From NCBI GenBank assembly GCA_030710605.1, contig CP092874.1, positions 40,922,963-40,986,962 of the forward strand: 64,000 nucleotides of DNA, in the 5' to 3' direction. The stretch's first letter is position 1; each line of letters begins with the position of its first letter. The DNA comes from Cordylochernes scorpioides (Eukaryota; Arthropoda; Arachnida; Pseudoscorpiones; Chernetidae). Below the pieces are notes generated by a model. It ran no database searches. It had not been told where the DNA came from and saw only the letters and a list, made by a program, of their open reading frames with translations. This document shows positions 29,979 through 40,130 of this stretch, one piece after another. The translations under genes and the position numbers were made by a program.

Positions 29979-30290
29979 GCTACCTCTTTGTATTTGGATC
30001 TCTATTTACAGTCGCAGTGCATCTTTTTATCTTAGTAATAGGTAATTAGTATTAAATTTACCTTTCATTAATATAAACATAAGCATTGGTTAAGGTTTAA
30101 ATAAATATTTTTAAAATGTGGGGAAAAAAAGAAAACAAAATTATAGAAAAAAATAGCAAACACAACCACTCATCCACACACTCTCTCTTTCTCTCTACAA
30201 ACTATGTGTTACAGATAAAACTACATATAAAAGGGATGAATTGATTTATAAAGGACCTCATTAAAACTATATTTCCAATTTATATAGAAA
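29979..30290. other. AT-rich spacer
   Basis: No recognisable gene; a CT-rich tract lies near 30178-30200. Confidence 0.5.
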
Positions 30291-30293
30291 TGT

Positions 30294-30478
30294 GTTCAAC
30301 TTTACGCGTAAGCTATCTACTGTTCGCACACGTGAAGAAGCCACATCGAGCTGTCCATGTGTAAACACACGCTCTTGTAACAAAATATCACTCTAGTAAA
30401 GGTTTGGTCTTGAGTCTCATTTATAGTCAAAGTAAAAGCCAACCTTAGGGGAAACTGACTCCTCTTCAGAATGAAGGA
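30294..30478 (-). pseudogene. Helitron helicase fragment (Pif1 motifs)
   Basis: On the minus strand two adjoining frames read SQFPLRLAFTLTINETQDQTF and FTHGQLDVASSRVRTVDSLRV. These are motifs V and VI of the Pif1-type helicase domain at the C-terminus of Helitron RepHel proteins. A one-base shift separates them. Nothing else of the Rep or helicase domains is found nearby, so this is a relic. Confidence 0.7.
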
Positions 30479-30479
30479 A

Positions 30480-31230
30480 AGGTTGGTATCCGAAAATATT
30501 CAATATTTTTGGAGGAAAATATTTGAAACTTCACAACTAAAACTCTGTTAGGGTATTATCTATATGGATATGCGTGTTGATATATTGGAATCAGACTACT
30601 GAAATATAACAGATATATTAAAATATTTATTAATTTTGGCGGCTTGTAAAAAATAAAAATATGAAGAATATATAATAACACTATAACTTAAATTTAAGAT
30701 AACAATTTATATTTAACAATTATAAACACGAAATAGTTATCATTAGAAATTAATAAAATTCAATAATATTTACGTTTCAAAACAAATCAATTTGGTGATG
30801 AACAATAAAGTAAAATTTTGAAAGCAAAACACATTAATTGAAAAAAAAATTGAATAAATTAACAACTAATATATTTGGGGAATAAAAATAGGTGTGACAC
30901 ACATGAACTAAAAATAACGAAATTTTTGGTATATAGATTGTTATGTATAGTTCAGTCTCTTTGGAGGAGTTTGTTTAAAACTTTACAACTAAAAACTTCG
31001 TTTGTTTATTATCTATATTCATTATTCTAAATATATTTTGGTAAAAATTGTGGAAAGTGGGAGATTTATTGAAAGAAAGTATATCTGAATTATCCACATG
31101 TCATTGATACAGACAGGTGTCGCGGATTGGTAAAAAAAAAGCTATTTGAAAGAAGAACATCCAAAATTTCATTTTATTCTTTTAAACTATCAATTTTCTG
31201 CCATTTCTCTCTAGGGATAGATTTTTGAAA
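30480..31230. other. AT-rich DNA with a short direct repeat
   Basis: A phrase near 30509-30560 (TTTGGAGGA, AACTTCACAACTAAAA, TTATCTATAT) recurs in diverged form near 30960-31020. There is no recognisable coding sequence. This may be the 3' flank of the Helitron relic. Confidence 0.4.
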
Positions 31231-31233
31231 AAA

Positions 31234-31408
31234 AGTCGGTGGACGAGTGGGTAAAAACCTTAGATTTCCGACAGCCTTGAACCGGGATCGAATCCCTCGT
31301 TAATAATTTGTTTAATATGTGAATAACCTTCACATATTATTCATTGTTGCAAATATCATAAACTAGGTTGCTCTTTTAGCGACACCTAATAAAGTGATTT
31401 TGGAACAA
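31234..31408 (+). mobile_element. tRNA-derived SINE, copy 1
   Basis: The head resembles a tRNA-Ser/Leu-type promoter: A-box-like TGGACGAGTGGGTAA and B-box GGATCGAATCC. The body has a small hairpin (AATATGTG...CACATATT) and the tail ends in GCGACACCTAATAAAGTG. The copy at 48351-48520 shares head and tail over the whole length. This is not a functional tRNA gene: no acceptor stem closes around it. Confidence 0.7.
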
Positions 31409-31409
31409 G

Positions 31410-32205
31410 AAAGGATATATATTGAGAATATAGGTGATATTATTTTTTTTTGGGATTTTCTAATATTGAAAACTATTAAACATTTTGCACTAATAACACC
31501 AAAATTAAAAGGTTTTTACTAGGTTTATACGAAATATGATGAATCAATTACTAATTAATATTTATAACTGAAAAATAGTTCTCGTTATAAATATGTACAT
31601 ATATTCTAACATACAAACTACTGAATCTAATAATATATATTATTATATCATTAATATCTTTCTAATTTAGAAGAGTAAAAGGTTTCTAATATTAAATAAT
31701 TTCATTATTATTATCATCATATATATTTTTAGTTTCTATCTCCATAAAAAAAAAAAACAGACGACCGGCAATCCAAGAATGTATATTTACTATTATATTC
31801 ATCAAATTTATTCTCTACAAATACCGTCTCAGGCCAACAGTCTGTTTAATCTCATATATTTTTGAAATTATAGCCCACGGTCGTCAATTGGTAACCAGTT
31901 AACGAATTAAGTTTTGACCTTCAGTTTTCAAATGGCTGATGCAGGCGGGAGAAATTTTTGTTATACTTGACATCATTAATTATATCATTGAAACAACGAT
32001 AATCTCTCTATTTGCTATAGAAGAAGAAACAGAGGTCGAGGAGAAGATCTTTTTTTTATACGAGGACGATCGCACAAGCTTTCAAGTAAGTTACAGGCAA
32101 GATGCTCTTATACCCGTAGACCCCGTACGATCGTTCTCTTATAAAATAAGCTCTTCTCCTCAACTTGTGTTTCTTCTTCAAATATTTAATCGAAATTTAT
32201 TAAAA
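31410..32205. other. AT-rich DNA, ORF of unknown meaning
   Basis: AT-rich with a 102-codon ORF at 31939-32247 that runs into the mariner end and matches nothing I know; it is probably chance. A possible diverged SINE head lies near 31876-31900. Confidence 0.4.
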
Positions 32206-32211
32206 TATATA

Positions 32212-33500
32212 CAAGGGGTGTCCCATAAGTCAGTGGCCCGACCATGAGAACGAAATATTATAAAGTAATAAATTTTACCATATATACCTTAAAGCTTTGT
32301 ATAAAGATATGTAATTTTTTAAGTTTCTACAATTAACCTTTTTTTTTGTTATAGATTCTGAAAGAGGACAAGAAACAGGAATCATCTAAAATGGAGACAA
32401 ACGAGATTCGTTCTGTAATGAAATATCTTTGTAAGAATGGAATGTCGCCGAAGGAAATCTATGAGGATATGGTGGATACATTAAGGGAAGATGCTCCTTC
32501 ATATAGCACAGTAAAAAATGGGTAGCTGCGTTTAAATTAGGGAGGATCAGCACCGAAAACGAACATCGACCAGGAAAACCTGTTGAGTCAGTTACTCAAG
32601 AAAACATCAATAAGATACATGATTTGGTTATGTTGGACAGAAGAATGACAGTTCGTCAGATAGAAGAGATATTGGTTATTCCAGAACCAACAGTGGATCG
32701 GATCATGAGAGAACATTTAGCCTCAGGAAGCTTTCTGCCCGTTGGGTTCCCAAATTTTGACACCCGATCAAAAGGCTGTAAAGAGAAAGTTATCTTCGGA
32801 CAATCTTGCGTTATTTGAAGCCAATCCAGAGGAATTTGTTAATAGATTTGTTACCATGTATGAGACTTGAGCCCATCGCTTTACACCAGAGTTCAAGCAA
32901 CAATCCATGCAATGGAGACACTCCGGTTCCCCACACCCCAAAAAAGCCAAGACAGTTCCATCAGCAGGGAAGGTTATGGTGTCTGTCTTTTGGGATTCCG
33001 AGGGTGTACTTCTTTTAGACTTTCTGAATAAGGGTCAAACCATCATTCGAAATTATTATGCAAATCTTGTGAAGCAACTACGAGAAGCTATAAAGAAAAG
33101 AGAAGAGGAAAGTTGTCCAGAAAGATTTTTTAGCATCAAGACAATGCTCCGAGTCATCGGTCGCTGCAAGCCATGGCTGCTATTTATGATTCTGACTTTG
33201 AACCTCTACCACATGCACCCTATTCACCAGATCTAGCTCTGTCTGACTTACACCTATTTCCTCATTTGAAAAAATCACTTTCTGGCATTCATTTTAGGTT
33301 AGATGAAGAGGTCATTGATACTTCAACCTCATTTTTTGAGTCATTTTAATCATCGTTATTTTTGGAGGACATAAAAGCATTAGAACATCGCTGGAAAAAG
33401 TGTATAGACCTTAAAATGGATTATGTTGAAAAATAAATTATAATGATTTTAATAGTCATTTTTTAATATGTCGGGCCACCGACTTATGGGACACCCCTCG
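32212..33500 (+). mobile_element. mariner transposon, decayed
   Basis: 1289 bp with inverted ends of about 30 bp (CAAGGGGTGTCCCATAAGTC; GTGGCCCGAC) that differ at about two positions. TA flanks both sides (32210-32211 and 33501-33502). The transposase is on the plus strand. The right end abuts a Helitron. Confidence 0.9.
32391..33436 (+). pseudogene. mariner transposase, decayed
   Basis: Starts METNEIRSVMKYLCKNGMSP at 32391. Recognisable order: helix-turn-helix with IYEDMVDTLR and STVKNW-type motif, second HTH (TVRQIEEIL), the first catalytic Asp region (ETW, here broken by a stop near 32867), ARP-free DNAP-type motif near 33143 and YSPDLALSDLHLF near 33222-33258 for the third Asp (DD34D family). 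At least four frameshifts or stops interrupt it, so it is dead. The C-terminal ALEHRWKKCIDL motif is preserved. Confidence 0.85.
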
Positions 33501-33504
33501 TATA

Positions 33505-33860
33505 TCTATATATATATAAAAATCAATGTTTGTATGTTTGTTTGTTTGTATGTCCGGTTTACAAATTCGCAGTAGTTCACTAATTCAAACCAAAATTTCC
33601 ATACATAGGTAAGAAAATACGGGGAAGACGATCGGCTATTTTTAAAATATATACATCAATTATTAAAACAATATATACAAATTATTCTACTTAGCCACGA
33701 ACAGCGCCCTCTATCAAAGATTAGATTAAATTATGCGATGCAAACAAATAGATAATGCTAATAACAAACAATTATAAAAAGAATCTTATCTAAATATATA
33801 TCACTCGGATAAATATGCACACGGGTCAATCCCGGGGCGAAGCCCGGGTCACCCGTCTAG
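33505..33860 (+). mobile_element. Non-autonomous Helitron
   Basis: 356 bp beginning TCTATATATATATAAAA and ending CTAG, with a GC-rich hairpin (CCCGGGGCGAAGCCCGGG) about 10 nt from the 3' end. The base before is A and the base after is T, the host A|T site of Helitrons. It has no target duplication and no ORF, all as expected. Confidence 0.85.
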
Positions 33861-33864
33861 TTTG

Positions 33865-34228
33865 TTATAAAAACCTTTTATTTAATTTTAAAATTAGAAA
33901 TTCTAGAACAAATTACTGTTTAAATCGACTGCTAGACGTCGCGGCTTTCCCTATATAAACCTATTGTTGTTGTTTCTCGTTGGCTAGCTCAGCTCAAACC
34001 TTTTGTAATAATGTAATTAAACTTTTTTTACTTATTTTACTCGCCTTAATTCAGGCAGTACTTTATCAAATTCTGTTTTCTTTTATATATAAATATTCCT
34101 TAAGCGCTTAATTGAAGCTAATTCTGAAATATCAAAAAACATATTCATGTATCAAGCAAATGATCAATAATCCTATGAATAGCATTGAAAAATCATCAGA
34201 AAATATTTTATTAATATTTATATGTTGT
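33865..34228. other. AT-rich DNA, no gene recognised
   Basis: A short GC-rich patch at 33940-33990, otherwise AT-rich. A 78-codon ORF crossing into the Gypsy-C LTR is chance. Confidence 0.5.
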
Positions 34229-34231
34229 ATC

Positions 34232-34431
34232 TGTGGTGGTCGAATGGAAGGGCGCAGCCGTTGGCAATGTATGCTTCAAAAAAGAACTTATTCCACAATC
34301 GTGAGCGCGCGCGCTGGCACCCACGTTTATTTTGTAAAGATTTATTGATGGATGACTTTGTATTTACAATTTAACATTCTAATTATGGCGAAAATAAGTT
34401 ATATCTCTTGAGCATTAGGCAAATTATGACA
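34232..34431 (-). repeat. Gypsy-C 3' LTR
   Basis: On the minus strand it starts TGTCATAATTTGCC and ends CGACCACCACA, 200 bp. It contains a CAATAAATC polyadenylation-type signal and a GCGCGCGCGC run. Its first about 75 bp recur at 36907-36983. Confidence 0.75.
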
Positions 34432-35580
34432 GATGGAACCTGTGTGGGATAAATAAATTTAAAATAATTTTAAAATTATTTAGTTGAGATTGGGAGACAA
34501 TTTTATAAATTGAATTCTGATTCGATTAACAAATATTTAAAATTTTAAGTGATATTATACTAAAATTATATATAAGTATAGATGAAAGACATTAAATATG
34601 ATATAAAAAATACATAATATAATAAAGTTTTAAATGTTTTAAATGTTGCAGGATACGAACCTGTGTGATGTGGCTATGACTGTGTATCTGTTTCAGAGAG
34701 TGTTCTGTGTGTGAGAGGATCTCCTGCGCTGGAGTATTGGTGGATTGATGATGGGCTGGGCATCCTCCTCTGTACCGTACTCTCCATAGGGAACGTAAGA
34801 AAAGGGGTGTTAGACAGGTGCTCAGGGATGAAAAGGAATGAAGACTTGGGTCTTGACGAACAATTTGGTAGGATGATCCAAATTGGGCCACTGGAGTCCT
34901 CGGAAGGTTTCTAATTTGGGATGGAAAGAAAAGGGGATGGTGGTCATGTCAATGAAATAGCGCAAGGAGAATATCTCTCGATGTTGGTGTGTGAACATAA
35001 TAATGGATTATTGCAAATGGTCAGAGGGTAACGTACTGAATTCTGTGACGTACATCCTGAACGGATCGTTTCAAGACGGGTCTGTGACTATCAGTAATCC
35101 TGCTGACACCTTAAAAGGAAATGAATTTGTGAAAAACTATCAGTTCGAGGTGGTCAATGGGCAACACAGGTGGTTTTATTCTAATTCAAAATAGATTTCC
35201 GCCATTCTATATAGGAATTCCCTGACGATAGAATCTTATGGGGGTCATCAATCTTAATGTCGTGGTCACCATCCTTTTCTGAGTGGATAACGAAGTCCTT
35301 GAAGGTGTTTCAAAGGACCACCGAAAGCTTCTCAATACAATGAATCAAGATTGATTTAATTTTTTTTTTAATTGGGACGACGGCAATAAATAAATAAGCA
35401 AATGTAAAATTGTCATGGAGACGTTTGGGTTAATACACGCCATTGTAAGAAGGGATAGAAAAAAAAAGGAAATTTTTAATTCTATTAAAATATTCAACGG
35501 TACTAACGTATTTTTGCTTATAACTGACCTATTTTCTAATTTCGCATTGTCACAGTTAATAAGGAGAGCACTTGATTGAG
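34432..35580. other. Unassigned sequence inside Gypsy-C
   Basis: Less AT-rich than the flanks. It lies between the last gypsy ORF and the 3' LTR, where envelope-like genes can occur, but I recognise none. A 67-codon plus-strand ORF at 34991-35194 (NGSFQDGSVTISNPADTL) has protein-like composition but no known match. Confidence 0.35.
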
Positions 35581-35587
35581 GGTTAAT

Positions 35588-35908
35588 TTACGGAGTATGA
35601 TTACGTGTGGGTGAGGATGGGAGCATTATCTTCGTTGTAGGGGAAGGTTCTAATTGGATATCATTCTTTGGGATGGTGCCAGGAGTAGAAATGTATCTGG
35701 CTGTTAATGTTGGTTCGTCATTATCTAAGAAAATATCGGGGTTCGTGTGATTAAATGGGTTACTTAATGTAGATGCATAACTCTTATAATCATCATGAAA
35801 TATTTCTAGTGGGAAATGATGGTAAATGAAATGTGATTTCGGCGCGCTATTGTTGTTCGTTGAGTGAGGTGTGAAGATGTACTTAGTGTCTTCGGAATAG
35901 TGTTTCAA
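35588..35908 (-). CDS. Hypothetical ORF after Gypsy-C integrase
   Basis: 106 residues starting MKHYSEDTKYIFTPHS, rich in Asn, His, Ser and Thr, placed downstream of the integrase remnant on the same strand. It may be the C-terminal tail of the Gypsy-C polyprotein or a third ORF. I see no transmembrane segment or signal peptide and cannot name it. Confidence 0.35.
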   Translation of the reverse strand: MKHYSEDTKYIFTPHSTNNNSAPKSHFIYHHFPLEIFHDDYKSYASTLSNPFNHTNPDIFLDNDEPTLTARYISTPGTIPKNDIQLEPSPTTKIMLPSSPTRNHTP

Positions 35909-35939
35909 TTTGTTTATGTGTATAATTTCTGTGTCTAAG

Positions 35940-36190
35940 GTTTGAGCTTGATTAGGTCTATTGAGCTAACTGTAAAGGGGAATATCTCATATGGTCCACT
36001 GAAGAAGGCACTAATTTGCCCGTATTGGGGTTTTAGTAAATTTTGGTAAGGATTAGATCGCCTACCTCAAAGTCGGGGGGACCTGTGAATTTTATCAAAT
36101 CTGATCTTATCAGGCTTATGACGTTCTTTCATTCTCTGTAGCGCTAGGCGTCTGGATTCAGTGACCGATGGATAAGGATCTAGATGTTGT
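35940..36190 (-). pseudogene. pol: Gypsy-C integrase C-terminal remnant
   Basis: On the minus strand, in shifting frames: RLALQRMKERHKPDK, then FEVGDLIL-type and NPNTGKLVPS segments, a pattern found in gypsy integrase C-terminal domains. The catalytic core upstream is deleted. Confidence 0.6.
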
Positions 36191-36299
36191 TACATCTATA
36201 TTCCTAACATGTGGAGTGCAGATACCTGAACTAAACTTATATCCCAGGTAGTCAATAGATGTCCTGAAAACGGGCATTTATTAATATTTAATTTTATAT

Positions 36300-36900
36300 T
36301 TTCTAATTTACAAAAATGAAAAAAATCCTATAAGTGTCCTAAGTCTTCCTCTAAACTGTTAGAATGGATTATGAAGTCATCAAAATAATGATTAGCAAAT
36401 GTTAATTTGTGTTTCTGTATCAATTGATTTAACTGCTTTTCGAATATTTGGGGACTTAATTTGAGTTCAAATGGTAGTCCATTAAAATGATATTGCCCCA
36501 GGTGGGTTACAAATGAAAGTAGGGGCCCAGATTCAGGATGGATCGGAATTTGCCAGAAGGCGGAGGTTATATCTATGGTGGAAAAGTATTTGGAATTAGA
36601 TAATTGATCTAGTACTGTTTCTATTAGTGGTATGGGATAATTATCTACAGACATTAATTCGTTAAGTTTTCTAAAATCTACACAAAAACGTTTCGAACCA
36701 TCCCTTTTTCTAGCAAGTGATACGGGCGGCTTATGGGCTATTCGATGGTTCTATTATTTGATTCTCTAACATTTTCTCTATTTGATATTTTATTTCAGGG
36801 TAATCGCTATATGGTATTCTATATGGTCTTAGTGTTATAATCTTATCACTGTTAGGTATCATTTCAACCGGGTCGATATTTAGAGCAGGTACTGAAAACT
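36300..36900 (-). pseudogene. pol: Gypsy-C reverse transcriptase remnant
   Basis: Largest open part 36328-36654 (NYPIPLIETVLDQL, FSTIDITSAFWQIPIHP with the first Asp, then NHYFDDFIIHS for the catalytic box, YFDD). Upstream, in other frames, are PYRIPYSDYPEI and ARKRDGSKRFCVDFRKLNEL, the RT finger region. A premature stop and frameshift lie near 36740-36760. Confidence 0.8.
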
Positions 36901-36906
36901 TATCTG

Positions 36907-36983
36907 TATTTGTATTTACAATTAAACATTCTAATTATGGCGTGAATAAATTATATCTCTTGGGCATTAGGCAAATTATGACA
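36907..36983 (-). repeat. Gypsy-C 5' LTR fragment
   Basis: The first about 75 bp of the Gypsy-C LTR (minus strand TGTCATAATTTGCC), about 90% alike to 34357-34431. The rest of this LTR, gag and protease are deleted. Confidence 0.7.
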
Positions 36984-36989
36984 TATATA

Positions 36990-38130
36990 ATATATAATAA
37001 AAGTATATTTTCATCAATGTGAATATTTAGAGCCAATTTTATTAAAACAAACAATTTCCTTCTGACTTCGCTACAATGAATTGCAATAAATATTATGAAA
37101 GGAAAATTTGAAAATTATAATAATTAATTTATTAGGTGAACTAATACCTGAGCAATTTTGACTTTCATAATATGGGATCACGTTATTCACAAAAATCGCT
37201 ATCAAGTTAGTAATCTAGATAGTTTTGTAGCCCATTATCAGACTATTTCACATATATAAGACAAAAATATGACAATAACTCTTTTCAGGCCTAACTAAAT
37301 AATACAGTAAAGTTTTGACTCAACATATCAAACATTGTAGGATTCTATGATAAACAGACATATCTCACACAAAAACGTGTATTTATCAATTTTATTTCTA
37401 TAGGTAGTGAAAACAAAAAGCGCTGTATTTAAAAATAAATAAGTTAAAATGTAATGATGTGGTTGTAAGAAATTGATGGCGGAAATGGAGAAAAAATACA
37501 GTATCTCTACTTTCAGGCTTTGCGAGGATTTTCCGAGCTCTGGTTACAAATTTATCTTTTTTCCCCTTCAATTTCTTTGTAATGGGATTACTCCTTTTGA
37601 GGCTTCGGTATTTTCCAATCTTGGCCCACCCACAATGGCTATTCTTGTTTTAGTCCCTTGTTGGTTGGTAACCTGTCCAAATGTTACTATTATTTGACCG
37701 TACAATATTGTGGTCAAATATATTTATTGGAATTGAATAAAAGTGAAAGGAAAGTTTGCATATTTGATTGTGTTCTCTTCATACATTTATACACTATTTA
37801 ACATCTAAGGATGAAACTTTGTTAAGCTCTATAGATATAGAATTACACCTGTAAGCAGTCATTATCATAGTTTAAACATTGGAATATGCAAATTTGTCAA
37901 CGATAGACTGAGTGGTGGTTTTCGGGGTAAGAGAATAAACATGATAATAATAATAATATTTTTTATATCTTCATGTCATTATATACTCCTGCTACCACAC
38001 TAAAACTTTTTATAAATTCAATGCCATCTATTGTTGAAATTGTTAATGAAGGTTTTGGGGATATGTGTGTTTCGCTTTACATATTTAATCAAATAATAAC
38101 TCTACAGATCTTACTGCAAAGATAATATTC
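36990..38130. other. AT-rich DNA, no gene recognised
   Basis: No family recognised. A 74-codon ORF (37473-37697, MMAEMEKKYSIST) has a somewhat hydrophobic C-terminal half but no homologue I know; probably chance. Confidence 0.45.
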
Positions 38131-38135
38131 ATTAT

Positions 38136-38176
38136 ATGAGAGGTCTTGGCTCATCAGTGTTAAACTCTCTCTGTGG
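38136..38176 (-). repeat. Family X fragment
   Basis: GAGAGGTCTTGGCTCATCAG with TGTTAAACTCTCTC matches the CTGATGA strand and the outer stem of family X only. Confidence 0.5.
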
Positions 38177-38246
38177 AGAGAGAGAATTTCCAAATAAAAT
38201 TACTTTTAAGAAACCATTTTTGTTGGATAAACACTATTTCACGTAT

Positions 38247-38482
38247 TCATGGTAAACGGTTTGCGGATTTCGACAAATTAGAAAGAGTGAATCATATATC
38301 GCCGCAACTCTTTTTTATTAACGCGATTAAGGAAGCTTTCGGGCAAGCCCTTCTTCAGCTAATTATAGTGTATAAACAAGGTTGTTTATACACTATAATT
38401 AGCTGAAGAAGGGCTTGCCCGAATGCTTCCTTAATCGCGTTAATAAAAAAGAGTTGCGGCGATATATGATTCCCTCTTTCTA
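38247..38482. mobile_element. Near-perfect palindrome with 14-bp target duplication
   Basis: Arms of 99 nt (38281-38379 and 38382-38480) match at 97 positions around a 2-nt centre (GG). ACTATTTCACGTAT flanks the unit at 38233-38246 and 38483-38496. The arms contain CTGAAGA-AGGGC-TT-GCCC followed by GAAT on one strand and GAAA on the other, the layout of the hammerhead motif in Penelope-like elements. There is no real ORF. Confidence 0.85.
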
Positions 38483-38630
38483 ACTATTTCACGTATAAAA
38501 ATATATGAAGCGCGGAGTCATTTGTTTTTATATATATATTTTTTGTAGATAAAATTATTTTGTGTGCGCTTATATTCTTCCTAATCCTTTAAGAAGAGTT
38601 GACACAATGGTAATACGATGAGGAGAAAAT

Positions 38631-38720
38631 GTTTGGGAAGACTTGTCTCATCGGTGTTGAATCCTCCCAGAACTTTCAACAGTTTAATCGACCAGGCCTC
38701 TTCAAATATGGTAATTGTTC
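38631..38720 (-). repeat. Family X repeat, diverged
   Basis: On the minus strand: TGGTCGATTAAACTGTT-GAAA-GTTCT, GGGAGGATTC, AACA-CCGATGA-GACAAG. GAAA is kept, CTGATGA is CCGATGA, and stem II has changed on both sides (CTGTT with GACAA), remaining mostly paired. Confidence 0.55.
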
Positions 38721-38729
38721 ATTCTATAT

Positions 38730-39195
38730 ACTCTTTGTGGTTATGTATTACTGGTGTAGGCTTTTATAGAGAAAGGCTTCTATAAATCATCATTTCTTCT
38801 TAAAAGGGAACAAGACTGAAGAAATGTTAATAATATTAGGTAGCCTTTCTTTAAATACTGTTAGCGGACTTCGTTTCGACCACAATTACTCAATCACCTT
38901 GATGCCGTTAGTCTTCCTGACGTCTTCAGACAAGCAGGTGAGGTAGGGGATGGATACAGCTTTCTATATGGAACCAAAGTTCAACCATAATTTGAAATGA
39001 ACTTTTAGTTCCAAAATCTCTTTACATTCATAGTTTTCTGTCATATTTATTATTCCTTTAAGATAAAAATTTTGCCGGGAGGAGAATGATCTATAAAAAT
39101 AAAGGTGAATATTCCGTCAAAATAAACCCCAAATTTATTTTTTAGTAGATTGTGAAGATTCTATTAGATCCCTTGTACATATAATGGAAAAAGGC
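38730..39195. other. Spacer with repeat copy at 39056-39121
   Basis: Contains the partner of the repeat at 1-60 (AAATTTTGCCGGGAGGAG). Otherwise nothing recognised. Confidence 0.4.
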
Positions 39196-39199
39196 CCGC

Positions 39200-39243
39200 C
39201 CTGGACTGATGATGGCCATTAGCCTGAAACCATGATCTCCAGG
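39200..39243 (+). ncRNA. Type I hammerhead-like ribozyme motif
   Basis: Strand order is canonical: CCTGGA (stem I), CTGATGA, a TGGC-CATTA-GCCT stem II hairpin, GAAA, a very short stem III (CCATG), ATC as cleavage triplet, and TCCAGG closing stem I. The six stem I pairs are perfect. Weak points are a T-T mismatch at the base of stem II and a stem III of one to three pairs. Very short stem III is typical of the minimal hammerheads in Penelope-like elements and retrozymes. Activity is not shown. Confidence 0.6.
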
Positions 39244-39505
39244 TGGACGCTTCTCAGTTTGCCAAAGCTGATGGTGTGGCTTTGTCACCGACCTGAGTTT
39301 GCTAGTTTGCGTAGACAGTCAATAGATGTGGCTTCGTTTTAGCGTCTATTTTGTCGGGAGATGATACCTTTATTTTTATATTATTCTATCCATCATAGGA
39401 TACTTTCTAAATCTATTAATGCCCGAAATTAAAATATATAGTGTCAAATATTTGCTTTTAAAATGCAAATCGCTATGTAATTAAAAAACCTGATGATTTA
39501 ATTTA

Positions 39506-39919
39506 ATGACTTATTTTAAGTCCACTGAGGACACTCAAACAGGACCTGCACTGTTCTCTCCTGTAAATAATAACCGCCATCATTCAGAAGACCACCAGAC
39601 TTCCATTGAGGACCTTCAAAAAGGGCCTGCACTGTTCTCCCCTGTAAATAACAACAGCCATCATCCAGGAGACCACCAGACTTCCACTGAGGACACTCAA
39701 CCAGGACCTGCACTGTTCTCTTCTGTAAATAACAGCCATCATCCAGGAGGCTACCATACTACCACGGAGGATCTTCAACCAGGACCTGCACTGTTCTCTC
39801 CTGTAAATAACAACAGCCATCATCCAGGAGACCACGAGACTTCCACTGAGAACCTTCAACCAGGACCTGCACTGTTCTCTCCTGTAAATAACAGAAACCA
39901 TCATCCAAGAGACCACTAA
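39506..39919 (+). CDS. Hypothetical repeat protein in a minisatellite
   Basis: 137 residues made of five repeats of 27-28 residues (GPALFSPVNNNSHHPGDHQT, then STEDLQP). The unit is 84 bp, so the frame is kept across repeats, and the one shortened unit lacks exactly 3 bp. Two minus-strand frames are also long for the same reason, so openness alone is weak evidence. No signal peptide or known domain. It stops at 39919 and the array continues, non-coding, to about 40130. Confidence 0.3.
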   Translation: MTYFKSTEDTQTGPALFSPVNNNRHHSEDHQTSIEDLQKGPALFSPVNNNSHHPGDHQTSTEDTQPGPALFSSVNNSHHPGGYHTTTEDLQPGPALFSPVNNNSHHPGDHETSTENLQPGPALFSPVNNRNHHPRDH

Positions 39920-40130
39920 CTCCAAACTTAAACTGAGGGCCCTCCATAAGGACCTTCACTGTTTTCTGTAAATAACAACAGCCATCATCCAAGAGACCAC
40001 CAGACTTTCACTGAGGACTTTCAACCAGAAATTGCACTAGACCACTACATCCAAATTTCAACTGAGGACCTTCTATCAGGACCTGAACTATTCTATCCTG
40101 TAAACAACAACATATATTATCCAAGATCCG
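39523..40130. repeat. Minisatellite with 84-bp unit
   Basis: About seven to eight units of CACTGAGGAC.. CAGGACCTGCACTGTTCTC.. CCATCATCCAGGAGACCAC. The first five are well preserved, the last two or three degenerate. Confidence 0.9.

Larger units (their letters stand above)
34232..36983 (-). mobile_element. Gypsy-C: deleted Ty3/gypsy element, minus strand
   Basis: In minus-strand order: a partial 5' LTR (36983-36907), then directly RT (36900 to about 36300), the C-terminal part of integrase (36190-35940), an ORF (35908-35588), unassigned sequence and a complete 3' LTR (34431-34232). Gag, protease, RNase H and the integrase core are missing. The 5' LTR and RT meet within a shared GTATTT word. 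No clear target duplication. Confidence 0.75.

Noticed and set aside
31234-31408. Genuine tRNA-Ser/Leu gene.
   Set aside because: The A- and B-box-like words are present, but no acceptor or anticodon stem closes and the same unit with a long tail recurs at 48351.
32624-32950. Opposing small ORFs in the decayed mariner as new genes.
   Set aside because: They are fragments or shadows of the transposase reading frame.
34592-34914. Envelope gene of Gypsy-C.
   Set aside because: The short ORFs on both strands lack a signal peptide, transmembrane segment or Cys pattern of envelope proteins.
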